Shown: positions 24,407-39,135 of the stretch, piece by piece | Numbering within the stretch: the stretch's first letter is position 1 | Layout: each line of letters starts with the position of its first letter | Position numbers and translations under genes: made by a program | The notes under the pieces: generated by a model | Told to the model about the DNA's origin: nothing | What the model saw: only the letters and a program-made list of their open reading frames with translations | Database searches by the model: none | Source: Letharia columbiana | Taxonomy: Eukaryota > Ascomycota > Lecanoromycetes > Lecanorales > Parmeliaceae | Direction: 5' to 3' | DNA: 64,000 nucleotides | Assembly (NCBI RefSeq): GCF_014066305.1 | Contig: NW_023501041.1 | Coordinates: 434,001-498,000, forward strand

Positions 24407-25091
24407 ATAGAAGTAAACTCTTAAGTAGATTAGATAAGATATAATAAATAAGCGATAAATAATTTTTAATTCTAATTATTATTCTAATAGACTTATATTT
24501 TAATAGTATTATATAAGAAAAATACGCGAGCGTAATTACGAAGAAGTTTAAAGTTCTACTTATCGCGCGAATTATCGTATATATAGATAAAGATAAAAAC
24601 TCGAATTAGAAGAAAATAGATAATATCGAAGTTAAATAAAATATAAGTATTAAGAATAATTCTATTATACGCGTTAATAATTAAGTAAATCTTATTTTTT
24701 AAGCTATTTAAAAGCGTAATATAGAATTTAATAATAAGCGCTATTATAGCTTAGATATAATAATATTAACGCGCTAATTAATAAATATCGAGCTATTATA
24801 GAAATCTTAAAATATTAAATATAATTATATCTAGAAGATAGAATTATAAATCTTTATTTATATATAATTAATTTAATATATAATAATAAAAAGCTTATTA
24901 TAAAAGCTACGCTATTTAAATTAATATTCTAATTTTAATTATTATTATTATTATTATATAAGTAATATAAAGTTATCTCTTATTTAAGTATATCTAATTC
25001 TTAATTTTAATTATTATTATAAATATTATTAATTTATTCTAGAATTATTAAATATACTTTTATATACTTTCTATATCTAATCTTTTTTTTA
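24407..25091 (+). repeat. 0.69-kb internal direct repeat, right member (copy 1)
   Basis: Second member of the pair with 21874-22561. Between them 22562-24406 is unrelated unique sequence. The ends lack the TG...CA form expected of LTRs. Confidence 0.75.
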
Positions 25092-25476
25092 TATATCGCG
25101 AGAAGATAATTTAAAGAAATATAACTTATTATATTAAGCTATAATATTTTTAAGAGAATATTAAGAGATATATTAATTTTTCTAAATTAACGATTTAATA
25201 AAAAGGCTATAACTATAATATATATAATTTTATATTAAATAGCGATATCGAAAATATATAATAGATATATAAAATTATCGTCGACGACTTTAATTACGAA
25301 GTATCGGCGGATTTTATATAATTAATACTAGAGGAAAATAAGCTTTTCTTATTATTAGTAGATATAGCTCGCTTTCTTTTATATATATAAAGTAATAAAA
25401 TATAATTATATTTAATTTTATATTTTATTAATTTAGCGTAATTATTAACTAGAATAATAATTAGAATAGTTACTTC

Positions 25477-25680
25477 TAAATATAGAAATCTTAATTAAGA
25501 TATCTTATATATATATTATTTTATAGTATAATATTATAGATATATTATATCGTGGAATATCTCGCTAAAATCCTATATTATATTAGATATAGAATAATAT
25601 AAATCTTAATAACTTATATTATATTAGAGTATAATATAATAGATTAATATTCTATATTATATTATATCTTTTCGACTAGT
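25477..25680 (-). repeat. Right terminal inverted repeat, copy 1
   Basis: Inverted match to 6052-6266, more heavily mutated and lacking the GGGTTCGGG block of the left repeat. It ends CTTTTCGACTAGT at the target duplicate. Confidence 0.75.
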
Positions 25681-25690
25681 ACTTATAGCG

Positions 25691-27221
25691 TATAGGCTAT
25701 AAACTATATCTAGCTTAGATTATTAATAAAATAACTTCTAAAACTATTATAACTCGAATAAGAAAGATAATTATCGCTATAACCGAGAATTATATATCTT
25801 TCGCTACTAAATTATCGAGTATTTACATCTTAAATACCTTTTAGAGTATATCGAAGGCGACGATCGATATAGATTTAAGAAACTTAATATATTTTAATTA
25901 TAGAAAGACGAGCTACGTAAAGCGCGATTATTTAATATAGAAATAGACTAACGCTAATAAGAAGGCCTTATAGAAGATAAGAATTTACAAACTTATTATC
26001 GATAACGAATATAAGATAAATCTACTAGCCGACGCTTACGAAGTCTCTAAGAATTCGAGAAATAAATAGCCTCTATTAAAGTTATAATAAGAAAAATCTA
26101 TAATATATATCTATTAAATACTCTTAATAATTCTTTAATACGCCGTTCTTTTAGAATATAAGTAACGCTATCGTTATAAGAATAAAAATACTTACTCTAG
26201 AATACTCTTATCGATAGTAGATATATTAGAATATATATAGTTATTAATAAGTCTTTAATTTATAGAGTTTATAAAGAATTGCTATTGAAACCGATTTTAT
26301 TATCGAAATTTAAATCTCTAAAGAATTATAATAACTAAATCGTAAAGAAGTCTATTATTTACTATTTACTTTCGATAATAATAATAAATAGCTATCGAGA
26401 GAAAATATATTCTATATTTATCACCCCTCTTATATATAATATAATTCTAGAAAAAATCATAGATAAATAAGTATAGAGTACTTCTCGATATAATGAAAGA
26501 TAAGATTCTTTTTATATTAGATCGCTATAATTATAACGATAATAAGACCTCGATAGTAAAGAATCTCGCTATCTTATTAAATTCGAAATCGAAATCCTCT
26601 ACTCTATAGACTATCTTAAAGAAGAAATCTTCTCCTCAACTTATATATAATAACGACTCGAACTTTACTATCGACTCGAATATCTCTAATAAATTAATTA
26701 ATAAGAAGAGGTTAATATTTACTTCTTAAAACGTAAAATAAAAATAAGATATAAACTTATAATTTATTAATATCGTCGAAATTAGTATTATATTATACTA
26801 TTAATTAGCGCGTAATAAGAAAAATCGTCTATTTACTCTTATTATAAATAAGATCTATAACTCGCTATTAAAAGAGTTATCTCTTTAGAAGAAACTATAT
26901 AATTCTTATATATCGATTAATAAGCTATATTTTTATAACTTAGAAAAGAAGTATAAGAAATACTATAAATCGAATTATCTTATTTAAATTAGCGCTATTA
27001 AAATTATTAGCTCTAAAGATATTAAACGAAAACTCTCTATAAAGTATTATAACTATTTAAATATTTTCGATAGAACGAAGGCGAATAAACTACTATTATA
27101 TCGCTCTTATAATTATAAATTAGAATTTATAAAGATTAATATTATCGAACTATCGAAGAGTCGAGTCTATTCTATATTAGAATATAAGTTAAAATAGATT
27201 AAGAAGTATTTAAATAAGTAT
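25691..27221 (+). pseudogene. Chromovirus Gag end, protease and start of RT
   Basis: The segment continues Gag after the first insertion. The retroviral-type aspartic protease is recognisable at about 26200-26470: LIDS at 26207-26218, followed by Arg (AGA), shows the catalytic D-S-G with Gly lost by a G-to-A change, and ITPLIYNIIL near 26430 matches the conserved HDIILG-type motif. The end (27140-27221) gives the linker leading into RT, with YSILEYKL followed by KKYLNKY, and breaks exactly where the second 19.6-kb copy inserted. Reading resumes at 46817. Confidence 0.75.
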
Positions 27222-27436
27222 ACTAGCCGGAAAGGTATAATATATTCCATAGAATATTCCATATCAAGTGATATCATATTGTACTCGGATATGATATGGG
27301 TAGGGTCGGATATCATACCATTTTTCTAGTATGGGTTCGGGATCTTAGCGAGATATTCTACGGTATGATATATCTATAAAATTATATTATGAAATAATAT
27401 ATATATAGAATATTCCTACTGAGATTTCTATATTTA
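27222..27436 (+). repeat. Left terminal inverted repeat, copy 2
   Basis: Inverted match to 46603-46806. The inner ~100 bp, starting at GATCTTAGCGAGATATTCTA, is close to identical to the reverse complement of the right end. It contains several ATATCAT/ATGATAT pairs that could form stems or protein-binding sites. Confidence 0.85.
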
Positions 27437-30400
27437 TAGAATAATTCGACTGAGATATATAGAATATATTTATTCTTTTTTATTAAGAGAGAGGGAATAT
27501 AAAGAGTAATTTAATATAGCTATTTATCTTTTTATTAATAGTAATAATTAGAATAATAATTAGAACTATAAGCGTCTCTATTCTTCTTCTTAAAATTATA
27601 ATATAAAAGAATATTTTAAATTTTAAATCTTTAAATATTATAAAGATAAAATTCTATAATTATCTTTATTTATATATTCGTTTTAACGCGTTAGATAAGC
27701 TTAATAAACTTTATATTTATTCTTCTCTCGAACTTTAATCTACTCTTCTATTCTACTCTATCTCGATTCTATTAAATATCTTAAATTTATCTTTATTTAA
27801 TTAAACTTATTAACTATTTATAAATAAATTCGCTTTTTAAATTATCTTAGATTTCTTCTTTAAAATTAAATCTATTATTATTAATTCTCTCTAATTATAA
27901 GCTCGTCGATTATTTCTCTATATATTATAGAGTATTAATAATATATCTTAATAAATTTATAAATATTAAACTTATCGAAATATTTTTTATAAGCTTATTA
28001 TCTTTATTAATATAATTATTATAAACGTTAATTAAGTTTTCACGTAAAGTATTATTAGCTCTTTTAATCTAATTCGATATACTAAGATCTTCTTTAAGAT
28101 TAAATTTAGCTTATTTAAGCTCATTTTCTTAATACTTTATATAAAGAATTATTATTAGAGTATAAAATATCGCTAGTAAATAATACTTTTAAGTATTATA
28201 ATATCTTTTAATTATTAAGAAGTATCGTTTATACGTAATAGCCCTCGCGAAAGAATAAAGAATATTATAAGCTATTCGAGCGACTATAGCGTATTTAAAC
28301 TTTAATTTCTTTTATTATTTTAGAATTAAAAGATTCGCTAGATTATTAAAAGAAGCTTTATAAAGATTAGAGATAAGATTATAATTAAAATAATAATTAG
28401 AAGATTTATTATTTTATCTATATTATTAAAGCTAATTATATTTATTCTTATTATCTAAATTCTTAATCTTAGATTTTATCGCTTAATTAAGTATATTTTT
28501 ATTTAATTAATTTATTCGCTTAACTCTTTATAATTAACTATTTATATTAATATTTTAATAATTTTAGAATATTCTTCTAAGCGCTTTCTAATAGATCTTT
28601 ATTTATAACTTCTCTTTAGTATTAATCTTTTAATTTAATTTCTTTAATTTTATATTATTATAATTTAAATATAGAAGTATAGCTTATTTATATAGATAGT
28701 TTAAATCTAATTAAGTTCGACTATAATAGATAGCTAATTTCTCATAAGCCGTCTTAAGAATTTTAAAAAATTCTTTTTTTTAAGAAACTCTTTTTCTTTT
28801 TAATTTTTCGAGCTTTTTATCTATATAGTTAAATAGATAATTATAAATATTAAAGATATAGTAAATTATAGTCTTCTTTTCTCTACTTATTAATTTTATA
28901 AATTTATAAAAAGATTTAATAAGCTAAATTAAATATTAAATCTATTAGAAATTAATCGAAAATTATTTAGACGCCTAGACTATAATTTTTATTTATAATT
29001 ATTTTTTATTATTTAATCTTAAGTAAATAGTTAATTTATTCTCTAAAAAGTATATAATATTAGTATAAAGAAGTAGAACGCGAATTAATATCTAATAAGT
29101 TAAATTTTAATAAGTCTTAATATTCTAAAAGAGCTTAAGAGGATATTTTTAATAATATTACTTCTTTTTAGAAGATTAATATTCGTCTAATATTAAAATA
29201 TTTTTATCTTAAAATCGTTTAGCTTATAATATAAAAAAGATTTCTTTACGCTAATTATTAATATTAATATATATAGCGATTTTTTAAATTTTAATATAAT
29301 TAATAATATAATAATTAGAATAATAATAAGAAATATTATATCTTTATTAGAGTTATTAATAAATTAATTATACTTATTTAAATTTAATTCTTATCTTTTT
29401 TATTATTCTAGCTTCTCTAAAATTTCTTATTTATTAAAGTAATTCTAATATTATCTAGAAGTTCTTTTAAGATTAATTAAATAATATACGCTATATAAAG
29501 AATATATTATAAATAATTTAAGAATTTAAATTCTCTAATATTAAGTGAGTTATTTATTATGAAAATAAGAAGATAAATAATTAAATCGTTAAAGAGTATA
29601 TTATTATTATTAATATTATTAATTATAAGTTTAAATATATAAGATTAAATCTTATATTCTACGAGAATTAAATTAATAATATTTATAAGTTTTTAGCTAA
29701 TATATTTATCTTCGATATATTTAAAATCTATAAGAATCTTATACTATTACTAATTAATATTAATAAAAAAGATTAGAATTATTATAAATAATTAATAATT
29801 ATAAGATAACTAATAATCTAGAGCTAGAGAGACTTTAATATTATTAATTAATAAATTTTTTAATAATTTTATCTCTAGCTCTATAGCTTTTCTTATTAAT
29901 TAATTTTTTATAATAAATATTAATTTTAATTATATATTAGAATTAAGATAATATAAAAGTTATAATATCTTAGAATTATTAGCGATTATAAATAAAATAT
30001 CGATATTTATAATTTAGTAATAAAATTATTTCGAGAAGTTTTCGCGTATAAGCTTTCGATCTTTTAATATTATAAGAAAATCTTAATATTATTTTTTCTA
30101 GAGTAAATAGTAAGCTAGATATTTTATTTATTATTTTATTTATTAATAATTTATATTATCTAGTTTAGAAATATATCTAATTTTTATAACTATCGACTAG
30201 ATTCGTTTATTATAAATTATTTAAATTAGATTTCTTAATATATCTTTTAAACTTAATATATACTATTATATCGCTTATTTCGTAATTTATAAATAAGTAA
30301 ATTAGAATCTTATTATAGTAATAATAAATAATATATAACTTCTTAAAATTAATAAGTATATATTCGTTAAATTATATTTACTTCTAGAATTTTCTAATTT

Positions 30401-33045
30401 TTAAGTCTTAATAAATAGGTTAACGATTATTACTAGATTTAAATTAATTCTATATAATCTATACTATCTTTATTTATTATTATATTTATTATTTTTTATT
30501 ATTAATATTAAAAAGAAAGTAAGATTTATTATTATCTTTATATTAAAATATATTTATTAATATCTTATATTAAGTATCGTTAATTAAAGAAGCTAAATCT
30601 ACGCTAAATAAAGGTTTAATTAATATCTTAAGATTAAGATATTTAAAGAGAAATTAAAAGAGATATATAAATAAATAAAATATTAGAAATAAAATGAAAT
30701 TAATATTTAATATATAAATTCTATCTTTTTATTATAATAGAAACTTATATCGCTTTAATAATATATTATTATATTATTTTTAATATTTTAAATTAAAGAT
30801 TAATTTTTTCTAATTAGCGTTATAATTAGTAATTATATATTTAAGAGTATATAATAATATTAATATAGAATTAATATTTAACTTAATTAATTTAAAACTC
30901 TAATTAGTCTAGCTATTAACGCTTTTCTACTTAATATAATATATATTTAATTCGCTTTAATACTACTTATTTATCGCTATATTATTTTAAATATTAGAAT
31001 TAAAGATTATATTTTTTTAATTAATATTCTAATCGCTAGTTATATTAATAAAGGCGTATATTAATATCTTAAAATTATTAAATAAATTTTATTAGATATT
31101 AATATAAAATTAAAATCTAGTTTAAACGCTTTAATAATTTAATTAGCTAGACTAATTATTATCTAAATCTTCTATATATAAAGATTAAATCTTTTATTAC
31201 GCTAAGATTATTTTTAAGTCTTAAAATCTTTCTTATTAATATAGCTTTTTCTTATTCGAGTAATATTATAATATCTTTTACTTAAGCGTTAAAATATTAA
31301 AGTATTATATTCTTTACTTTTAATTAAGCGATCTTATCTTTAAGCTAATATTTTTAATCTTATAAAAATAATAATTAATTCGTTATAGGTAAAGGCGAAA
31401 AAGAAATAATATCTTTTTTATTTTTATAATAGAAGAAGAGAAGAAAGTAAGTAAATTAATTATAAGCTATACGCGACTCGATATCTAAGAATAATAAATT
31501 AATAAAGTTATAATATTAAAATAAAGAGCTCTTCTTATAACTAATAAATATAAAATTAAATAAAAATTAATTAAATTAATAAGATTATCTTTAGTAAATA
31601 TATCGCGTATATAAAGAATATCGAAATATATAAAATATATATGAAATATAGGAGGGGGCGTATATATATAGCTGTAAATATCTAAAGTATATTTAAAATA
31701 TAGGAAAAAGCGCTTATATATAGCTCTATAATACGTATTAGTAAAAAAGAAGTTAATTTTTTTTCTAATTAACTTTCTAATTAACGTTTAAATTTAATTT
31801 ATCTTTAAATAATATTTTATTCTAATAAGATTTTAGTTATATAATATTAGTTAGCTCGATAATAGATATTTAATATTATTCTTTTCTAATTTACTCTCTT
31901 CTTTCTTAAAAATTCTTTTTATTATTATAGTATTTATATTATAATACGCTTATTTATTATAATACTATCTATATCTAAAGAAAATAAAATTATTTTCTTT
32001 ATATTCTATAGTTAAATTAGATTAACGATATTATTTTTATAAAGTAAGTATATATCTAATAGCGCTATATCTCTTAATATAATAATTAATTATAATATTA
32101 AATATAATTCGTTAATATATAATATTATTATTTATTAAAGTTATTAATTTAATAATTATAAAAGCTTAGAAAATTACTAATAATTTATTAACTATTAATT
32201 TAAACTTATTTAAATTATCGAAGTAAAGTAAAGATAAGATTTCGCGAAGGCGAAGATTAAAAGATTATACGCGAAGTTTAAAAAGTATAATTATAAATAA
32301 AAAAAATACGTAATTATATTAATTATATATATCTAAATTAGATAGTAAATTAATTATATATACTAATTATATTATTATTAATTAGACTTAAAAACCTATA
32401 TATTAAAGAAAATTTGCGAATTATAAAAGTTAATAAATTTAATTATTTTTTAGACTATATTCGCTTAGATAATAAAGAAGATCTTAATTTATATAGCTTT
32501 AAATTTAATTAATTCGCTTCGAATTTAATTCTCTATATTAGATGTACTTTAAGAAGCTATAAAAATAAAATTAATAAGTAATTTTAATAATATAACTTAC
32601 TCTCTAATAATTATAAATAAAAAAAATTACTAACTAATATCTAGTAACTTAATTATATATATTTTATATAAAAAGAATTACTTTATAATTAAAAGATATA
32701 TAGCTTTTTAGATAATTATAATAAGATATAAATTTATAAGTAATAATATAGTATTATTAAAGTTTAGACGTAGTTTTTATAAAAAGAAAATATATAATAA
32801 ATAAAAGAAAAACTATTCTAAGTTAAGAATAAGATATTCTAATTATTATTCTATTTATTACGCTTAATTAATAATATTTAGCTATTATACTTAATCTAAT
32901 AACTTTATATATTTTATATTTATAGAATAAAATTTTTTAAATCGATTTAAATATAGATATATATTTATAAAAATATTACTACTCTAGTAAAAGAGGCTTC
33001 TTATTCTAAAATCTATATTAAATCGAAGATTATATTCCTACGCCC

Positions 33046-33321
33046 GATAGCTTTAGTTTCTATAGTTACTATTAATATCGCGATTAAATTTATATAATAA
33101 TAATACGCCTTTTTTATTAATAGATATCTCTATATCTAATAGCTTTAATTCTTATAATTACTATTAATATCGCGACTAAATTCGTATAGTAATAATACGC
33201 CTTTCTTATTAACGAGTATTCTTATATTTAATAACTTTAGTTTTTATAATTACTATTAATATTATAATTAAATTTATATAATAATAGTATATCTTTCTTA
33301 TTAACGAGTATATTAATAATT
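33046..33321 (+). repeat. Three 92-bp tandem repeats (copy 2)
   Basis: Units start at 33046, 33138 and 33230, the same period and number as 11903-12178 in copy 1. Confidence 0.85.
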
Positions 33322-36300
33322 ATAAATAATTAAAATATAATAGAAAATAGTAGGCGATCTTTAGTAATACTCGATCTTAAATCTATAGCTTTTTTATCTT
33401 ATTTAAAAGTAAAGATATTTATATCTAAAATTTAAAGTAAGTAAGTTTTAATATATAATTATGAAATATCTAGATATAAATCTTCTAATTAAAAAATTAG
33501 TTTCTTTAGAGTTAATTAATATAATTATAATAATAATTAGAAGTATAATTATTATATTATATAGCGTATTTTAATAGATTAAATTTAATAAGCTTCGCTA
33601 GTATAACGCTAGATAGATTTTAAGATATTAAAATTACGAGTAGAAATTCTCTCTTTCTTTCTTTCTTAATATTTTATTATAAATTAAATATTTTCTCTTA
33701 TTAATATTTTATATCGTAATTATTTTATCTTATTTATCTTAATCTAATTTAATAATAATATATCGTTAATAATTATTAATCTCGATAGCGATTCTATTAT
33801 ATTATCGTTATATAGAGATAATAATATCGATTTATATACTTTATCGATCTATTTAAAAAATAATATAAATCTTAATAATCTTTTTAACGATATAAATAAT
33901 TAGTCGAATAATTATCTATTTAATCTTTATATTAAAGCTTTAAATTAAAAGAAAATTTTAAAGTCTTTTAGTCGTAAAAAGATAATTGCGAAAAAAATTA
34001 GATAAGATAAGTTTTTAATTATTCGCGCTTTTGATATAAAGATTATTAGAAAAAATATTTCGAGGTCTTTATTTATAAAGATTAAAAATCGATATTAAAA
34101 GTAAGAAAGTAAGTATAGTAATATAATATTTTATTAAGTAATATATATATATAATTAATAATAATTTAGTTATTACTTTATGAAAGATTAAAAGATATTA
34201 GAAATTAACTAATTTACTTCTTTTAAAAAGATCTTTCGTCTATATAATATAAAAGATTATTAATATAATATTATTATCTTATCGTATTATACGAATTTAG
34301 ATTTCTATATTAAATATATTATAAAAAGCTATTAAAGCGGCTCTAATATCGAAATTTTATTATATATTAGCTTTCTATTAAGTTATTATTCTATTAATAA
34401 ATTATATAATTAATAATCTCTATGCTATTTATAATAAAAGAGTTATATTAATAATTAAAGATATAAAGTTTATATAAATAATATATTAATATATAATAGA
34501 AGAAAGTATATAAAAAATAAAAATAAGATAATTAAAAGTATTTTATTTAGATAGAAGAGAATTAAGATATTCGATATAGAATAGAATTCTAATTATCTTT
34601 CTAATTATTAAAAAATATAAAAATTTATTCTTCTAATAATAGTCTCTTTATATTCTCTTTATTAGCGAGAATTTTTTATTCGAAGAAACGCGTAGCTAAT
34701 AATTCTAATATAGAAAATAAAATCTCGAATTTTTAAACTTTAAAGTATTATAAGCTAAATAATAGTTATAAATAATTTTAGTATAAATTAGATTAGAAGT
34801 AAGAATCTAAATATAATCTCTATTATTAATAAGGAGATTACTAAAAAAGAGATAATATTTAATATCGATCTATATAAATAAGATATAGTTAAACTATAAA
34901 ACGCGCTTATAAATCGAATAAGAATTCGAATAATTTATAAATATGAATTTTTTCTACGAAAGCTCGTTAAGATAATCTACGAGAGTATAAAATCTTTATT
35001 ATCTCTATATTCTTATATTATTAATAGCTTTATCTATAAAGATATTTAATAAAATAAAGATATTAATTCGATTAAAGACTTAATTAATAAATATTTCTTT
35101 CTAATTTATAAAAGTGCGTTTAAAACTTAACTAAATATTAGAAATTAGAAATTTATATTTAATTACTATAAAGTATTATTCTAGCTCTATATAAAGTTTA
35201 AGATTTAAGATCTAAATTATAGAATCGATTATATTTATTACGCGTATAAGATAAAGAAGAAATATCGACGATAAGTAAGTAAAGAAATACTTAAGGCGTA
35301 ATAATAATTATTTTAAAAGAGAATCTTAAGCGATAATATTAATTACGTATATATATTAAGAGTATAAAATAAGATCTTAAATTTTTAGATCTTATAATAT
35401 TATAAGTTAAATAATAGTTATAAATAAACTTAATATAAATTAAATTAGAAGTAAAAATTTAATATAATAGTAGAAATTTAAGGCGTTATTTATAAGATTA
35501 AAAAAGAAAAAGTTAAAAAGTTAAGAAAGAAAGATAAGAGTAAATTTAATAGAAATGCTAAAGCTAATAAGAAGAAAGGTTTAAAGAGAATAAGACGTAT
35601 ATCTAACGAATATAAATATTTAAGATATAAACCTTAATTGAGAAGTATTATTTATTTTTAAGTATATTTATAAATAGAAAGTATTTACCGCGTAAAAAAG
35701 ATATTATAATTAAAAAGAATTATATCTTAAAATCGATTATAATTTTTAATAGAAATATTAAAGAAGTTTATAAGGTAGATAGCGTAAATAACTAAAAACT
35801 TAAGAGTATAAAGTTATCGCTTTATTATTATTAAGTATAAGAAATAGCTTTTATAAAGAATTAAGAGATTATTAGCGAAGAGCTATTAAATAATATATTA
35901 ATAAATTTACTATCTTTTAATTATCTTAAAAAAGATTTATAAATTCTAAGAATTAACGTTTAATATAAGAGAAAAGAATTTATAATATAAAATTTTAAGT
36001 ATTTTTCTAATTAATAGATAGCGAAATCTATTATAATCTCTTCTTTTAAACTTTTATATTTAAGTATTTATATCTTAATAATAAAAATAAAAAGTAATTC
36101 GAAATTTTATTATTATAGTTATTAACTATTATTCGAAAGACCTTTTTTACTCTATTACTATCTTTATCTAACTTTTATTTATTTAGCGTATAATTATAAT
36201 TCTTTAACTATTATTTAGCCGAGCCTAGTAAATCTAGAAAATTATTATTATTTATATTAAATTACTATATTATTAAATTTCTTTATATTATATACTTAAT

Positions 36301-37627
36301 CTTATTAAAATAAATATATAAAGATAATAGATTAAATTTTTTTAATTAATTAATCTAGATAATTTTTAATATACTTTTATTAAAGAGAGAGTAATAAATA
36401 AAAAGAATATTTATTATAGAATTCGTTTATATATAACTATATATTTTTCTAATCTAAAAATTATAAGTTAATAATTTTATATACGCGAGAAATAATAATA
36501 ATATATTTTATAATCGATCTTAGAAGAATAGTTCTATATTATAAAATCTCTATATTTATATTTTTTAATTATATAATAAAATTCGTAGTCGTAAAAGTTA
36601 ATATATATTATTTTCGCTTATAAAGACTAATAAGCTCTTTATTAAAACTTTTAAATTATTATAAAGATAAAAAGTAATCTCTATTTATGAGATTACTCGA
36701 TTATATTAGATAATCTAACTAATAACTTCGAGTTATTATCTAATAATATACTTATCTCTTATTCTTTCTCTTTTTTTATTTATCTTAAAATTATGAGATA
36801 GATAGAATTATTTAATATTTCCTTCTCTATTAAATCTTCTTATTATAAAATTATACTCTTATCGTTATTAATAGTACTTTTCTATTTTTAATTATTTAGA
36901 CTTAATTATATAGCTAATATAAACGTATACTTTCCCTCTAGAATATTAAATAAAAAAATTATATATATTAATATCTAATAATATTATAATATAATTAATC
37001 TTATTATTTATAAAAGTATATATCTTTAATCTCTTATAATATCTTTTTTTACTTCTCTAAACTTACGCTTTTAAATCTATCTATATTTTTAACTTTATCT
37101 CTTATAATTAATATTATATTAAGATTAATAATATATATTTTTTATAAGCGAGCTCTAAGTAAGTTATATACTTTAAAAATTATTATATATCGATAAAATT
37201 TAATAATATAAGAATTCTATAAGAGCTCTTCTATCGCTTTACGCTTATAATTTTTAATATTAATTAAATAATTATAAGACTTTAATAGCGATAGAAATAA
37301 GAAGAATTCTATTAAAAGATTATTATTGCGAAGTATTCGCTAAAGATTATTTATATCGTCTACTTCTATATATATAATTAAAATTATAAATTTAATTTTA
37401 CTTTATAATAATAAAGAATCTTATCTTTTTTTTAATAATAGATTATTTATAATTCTATTATTATTTATCTTCTCGCTATATAAAATTATTATTATATTAA
37501 TTTTATAATATATATATTTATTAAATCTATAAATAATAGTATTTAAAAGATATATTATAAGAAGAAAATAAAATATAAATTCTAAGTATTTTTCTAATTA
37601 TCTTTCTAATTATTATAATATTATAAT

Positions 37628-37649
37628 AAAAAAAAAAAAAAAAAAAAAA
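37628..37649 (+). repeat. A22 tract inside 19.6-kb element (copy 2)
   Basis: Counterpart of the A18 tract at 16488-16505, four bases longer. Confidence 0.85.
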
Positions 37650-38362
37650 GAAAGAAGTAGTATATAAAAAGCTTATTATTCTTATTTTAATTCGTAGTAC
37701 TCGCATAAAACTTAAGATAATAATTAATATTATAAAATTATAAGATTTTTAGATAAAGAAGAATAAAATAGATATAATAAAAAATTTAAAAAAGAATTAA
37801 AGTTTAAATCTAAAGAAAAGTTCGTAAGTTTAATTATACGTTAATAAGTTAGTTAGTAATTAATAATTAATTCTATTAATATATATAATAGAATAAGATA
37901 GAGTTAAGCTTAAAAATCTTAAATTTATATATATAGCTAATTATAAATTTAAGATTATTACGCCTTTTAATTAAATCGATTAAATTATCGCGAATAAATA
38001 AATTAGTATTTATAATTATAAAAAAAATATAATCGAATAATTCTAATTAAAAAATAGATATATATTATTTAATTTTAGAATAACTTTTTTATTTTCTATT
38101 AAGATTTTAAGATTTCTTTCTAAAATTATAAAACGAAATAAGAACTTTTAGATAAAAAAAGAATTTCTAAATTTAATTTAATAATTATTAAAGCGTAAGG
38201 AATTTAAATATTACTTATTAAAGTTCGCTCGATAGCCAAATAGCCCACTTATTAAAATTCGCTTATTAAAGATTATTTATTTATTTACTCGATAGTCTTA
38301 ATTAAAAAAATAATTATAAATTTAATTCGTAAGCCTTTACTTATAAAAAATATAATATCTTA

Positions 38363-39135
38363 TAAATTTTAATAAAATCTTTTATTTTTCAAGATAATAA
38401 TAGAAATCTATTATTAAATATAATACTTATTAATTAAATAAGAAAATAAGATATTTAAATTATACTTATAATACTTATAATTTTATAATAATAGATTTTT
38501 TTTATAATTTAATAGAATATAATTTTTAATATAATATAATTTTTTAAAAGTATAAATTAAATACTTTATATAGTATTAATTATAAAGATAATTAGAATTT
38601 CAAGTTTAATATAAATCTAAGATTAATATAATAAATAAATATCTAATAGATTTTAATTAAAATCTTTTATTTTCTAAGATAATAATAAGAATCTATTATA
38701 TAAATATAGTATTTATTAATTAAATAAGTAAGTATAATAAATATATTTTTATATTAAAACTATTATTATAATATAAATAGTTTTATAATAATAATTTATT
38801 TTAATTTTTTAATATAATATAATTTTTTAGAATTATAATTTAATAATCTTATATAATATTAATTATAAAGATAATTAAAATTCTAAGTTGAGAATTAATA
38901 TAATAATTAAATATATATAGACTTTAATAAAATCTTTTATTTTTTAATATAATAATAAGAATCTATAAAAATATATAATTATTAATAATTAGATAAGAAA
39001 ATATAATATATATTTATATTAAAACTATAATTATAATATAAATAATTTTATAATAATAAAAATTATTAATTCTTTAGTATAATATAATTTTTTTAAATTA
39101 TAAATTAAATATATTATATAATATTAATTCGAAGT
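38363..39135 (+). repeat. Three ~260-290-bp tandem repeats (copy 2)
   Basis: Counterpart of 17219-18005, with unit starts near 38363, 38648 and 38919. Confidence 0.7.

Larger units (their letters stand above)
6052..25680 (+). mobile_element. 19.6-kb TIR element, copy 1 (MULE-like, unclassified)
   Basis: A 19,629-bp unit, repeated over its whole length at 27222-46806 in the same orientation. It has inverted ends (left 6052-6266, right 25477-25680) starting ACTRGYCGRAAAG. It is flanked by ACTTATAGCT (6042-6051) and ACTTATAGCG (25681-25690), a 9-of-10 match taken as the target duplication; removing the unit restores the Gag frame of the host chromovirus. Duplication length of 9-10 bp plus ~200-bp inverted repeats fits Mutator-like DNA transposons, but the size is extraordinary and I recognise no transposase. 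The interior is RIP-mutated with coding traces on both strands, 92-bp, 24-bp, ~270-bp and 0.69-kb repeats, an A18 tract and a less mutated island near 10250-10560. Confidence 0.85.

Noticed and set aside
21874..25091. The 0.69-kb repeats as LTRs of an embedded retrotransposon
   Set aside because: No TG...CA-type ends, no flanking duplicate, no polypurine tract, only 1.85 kb between them and no RT; both members share a readable frame instead.
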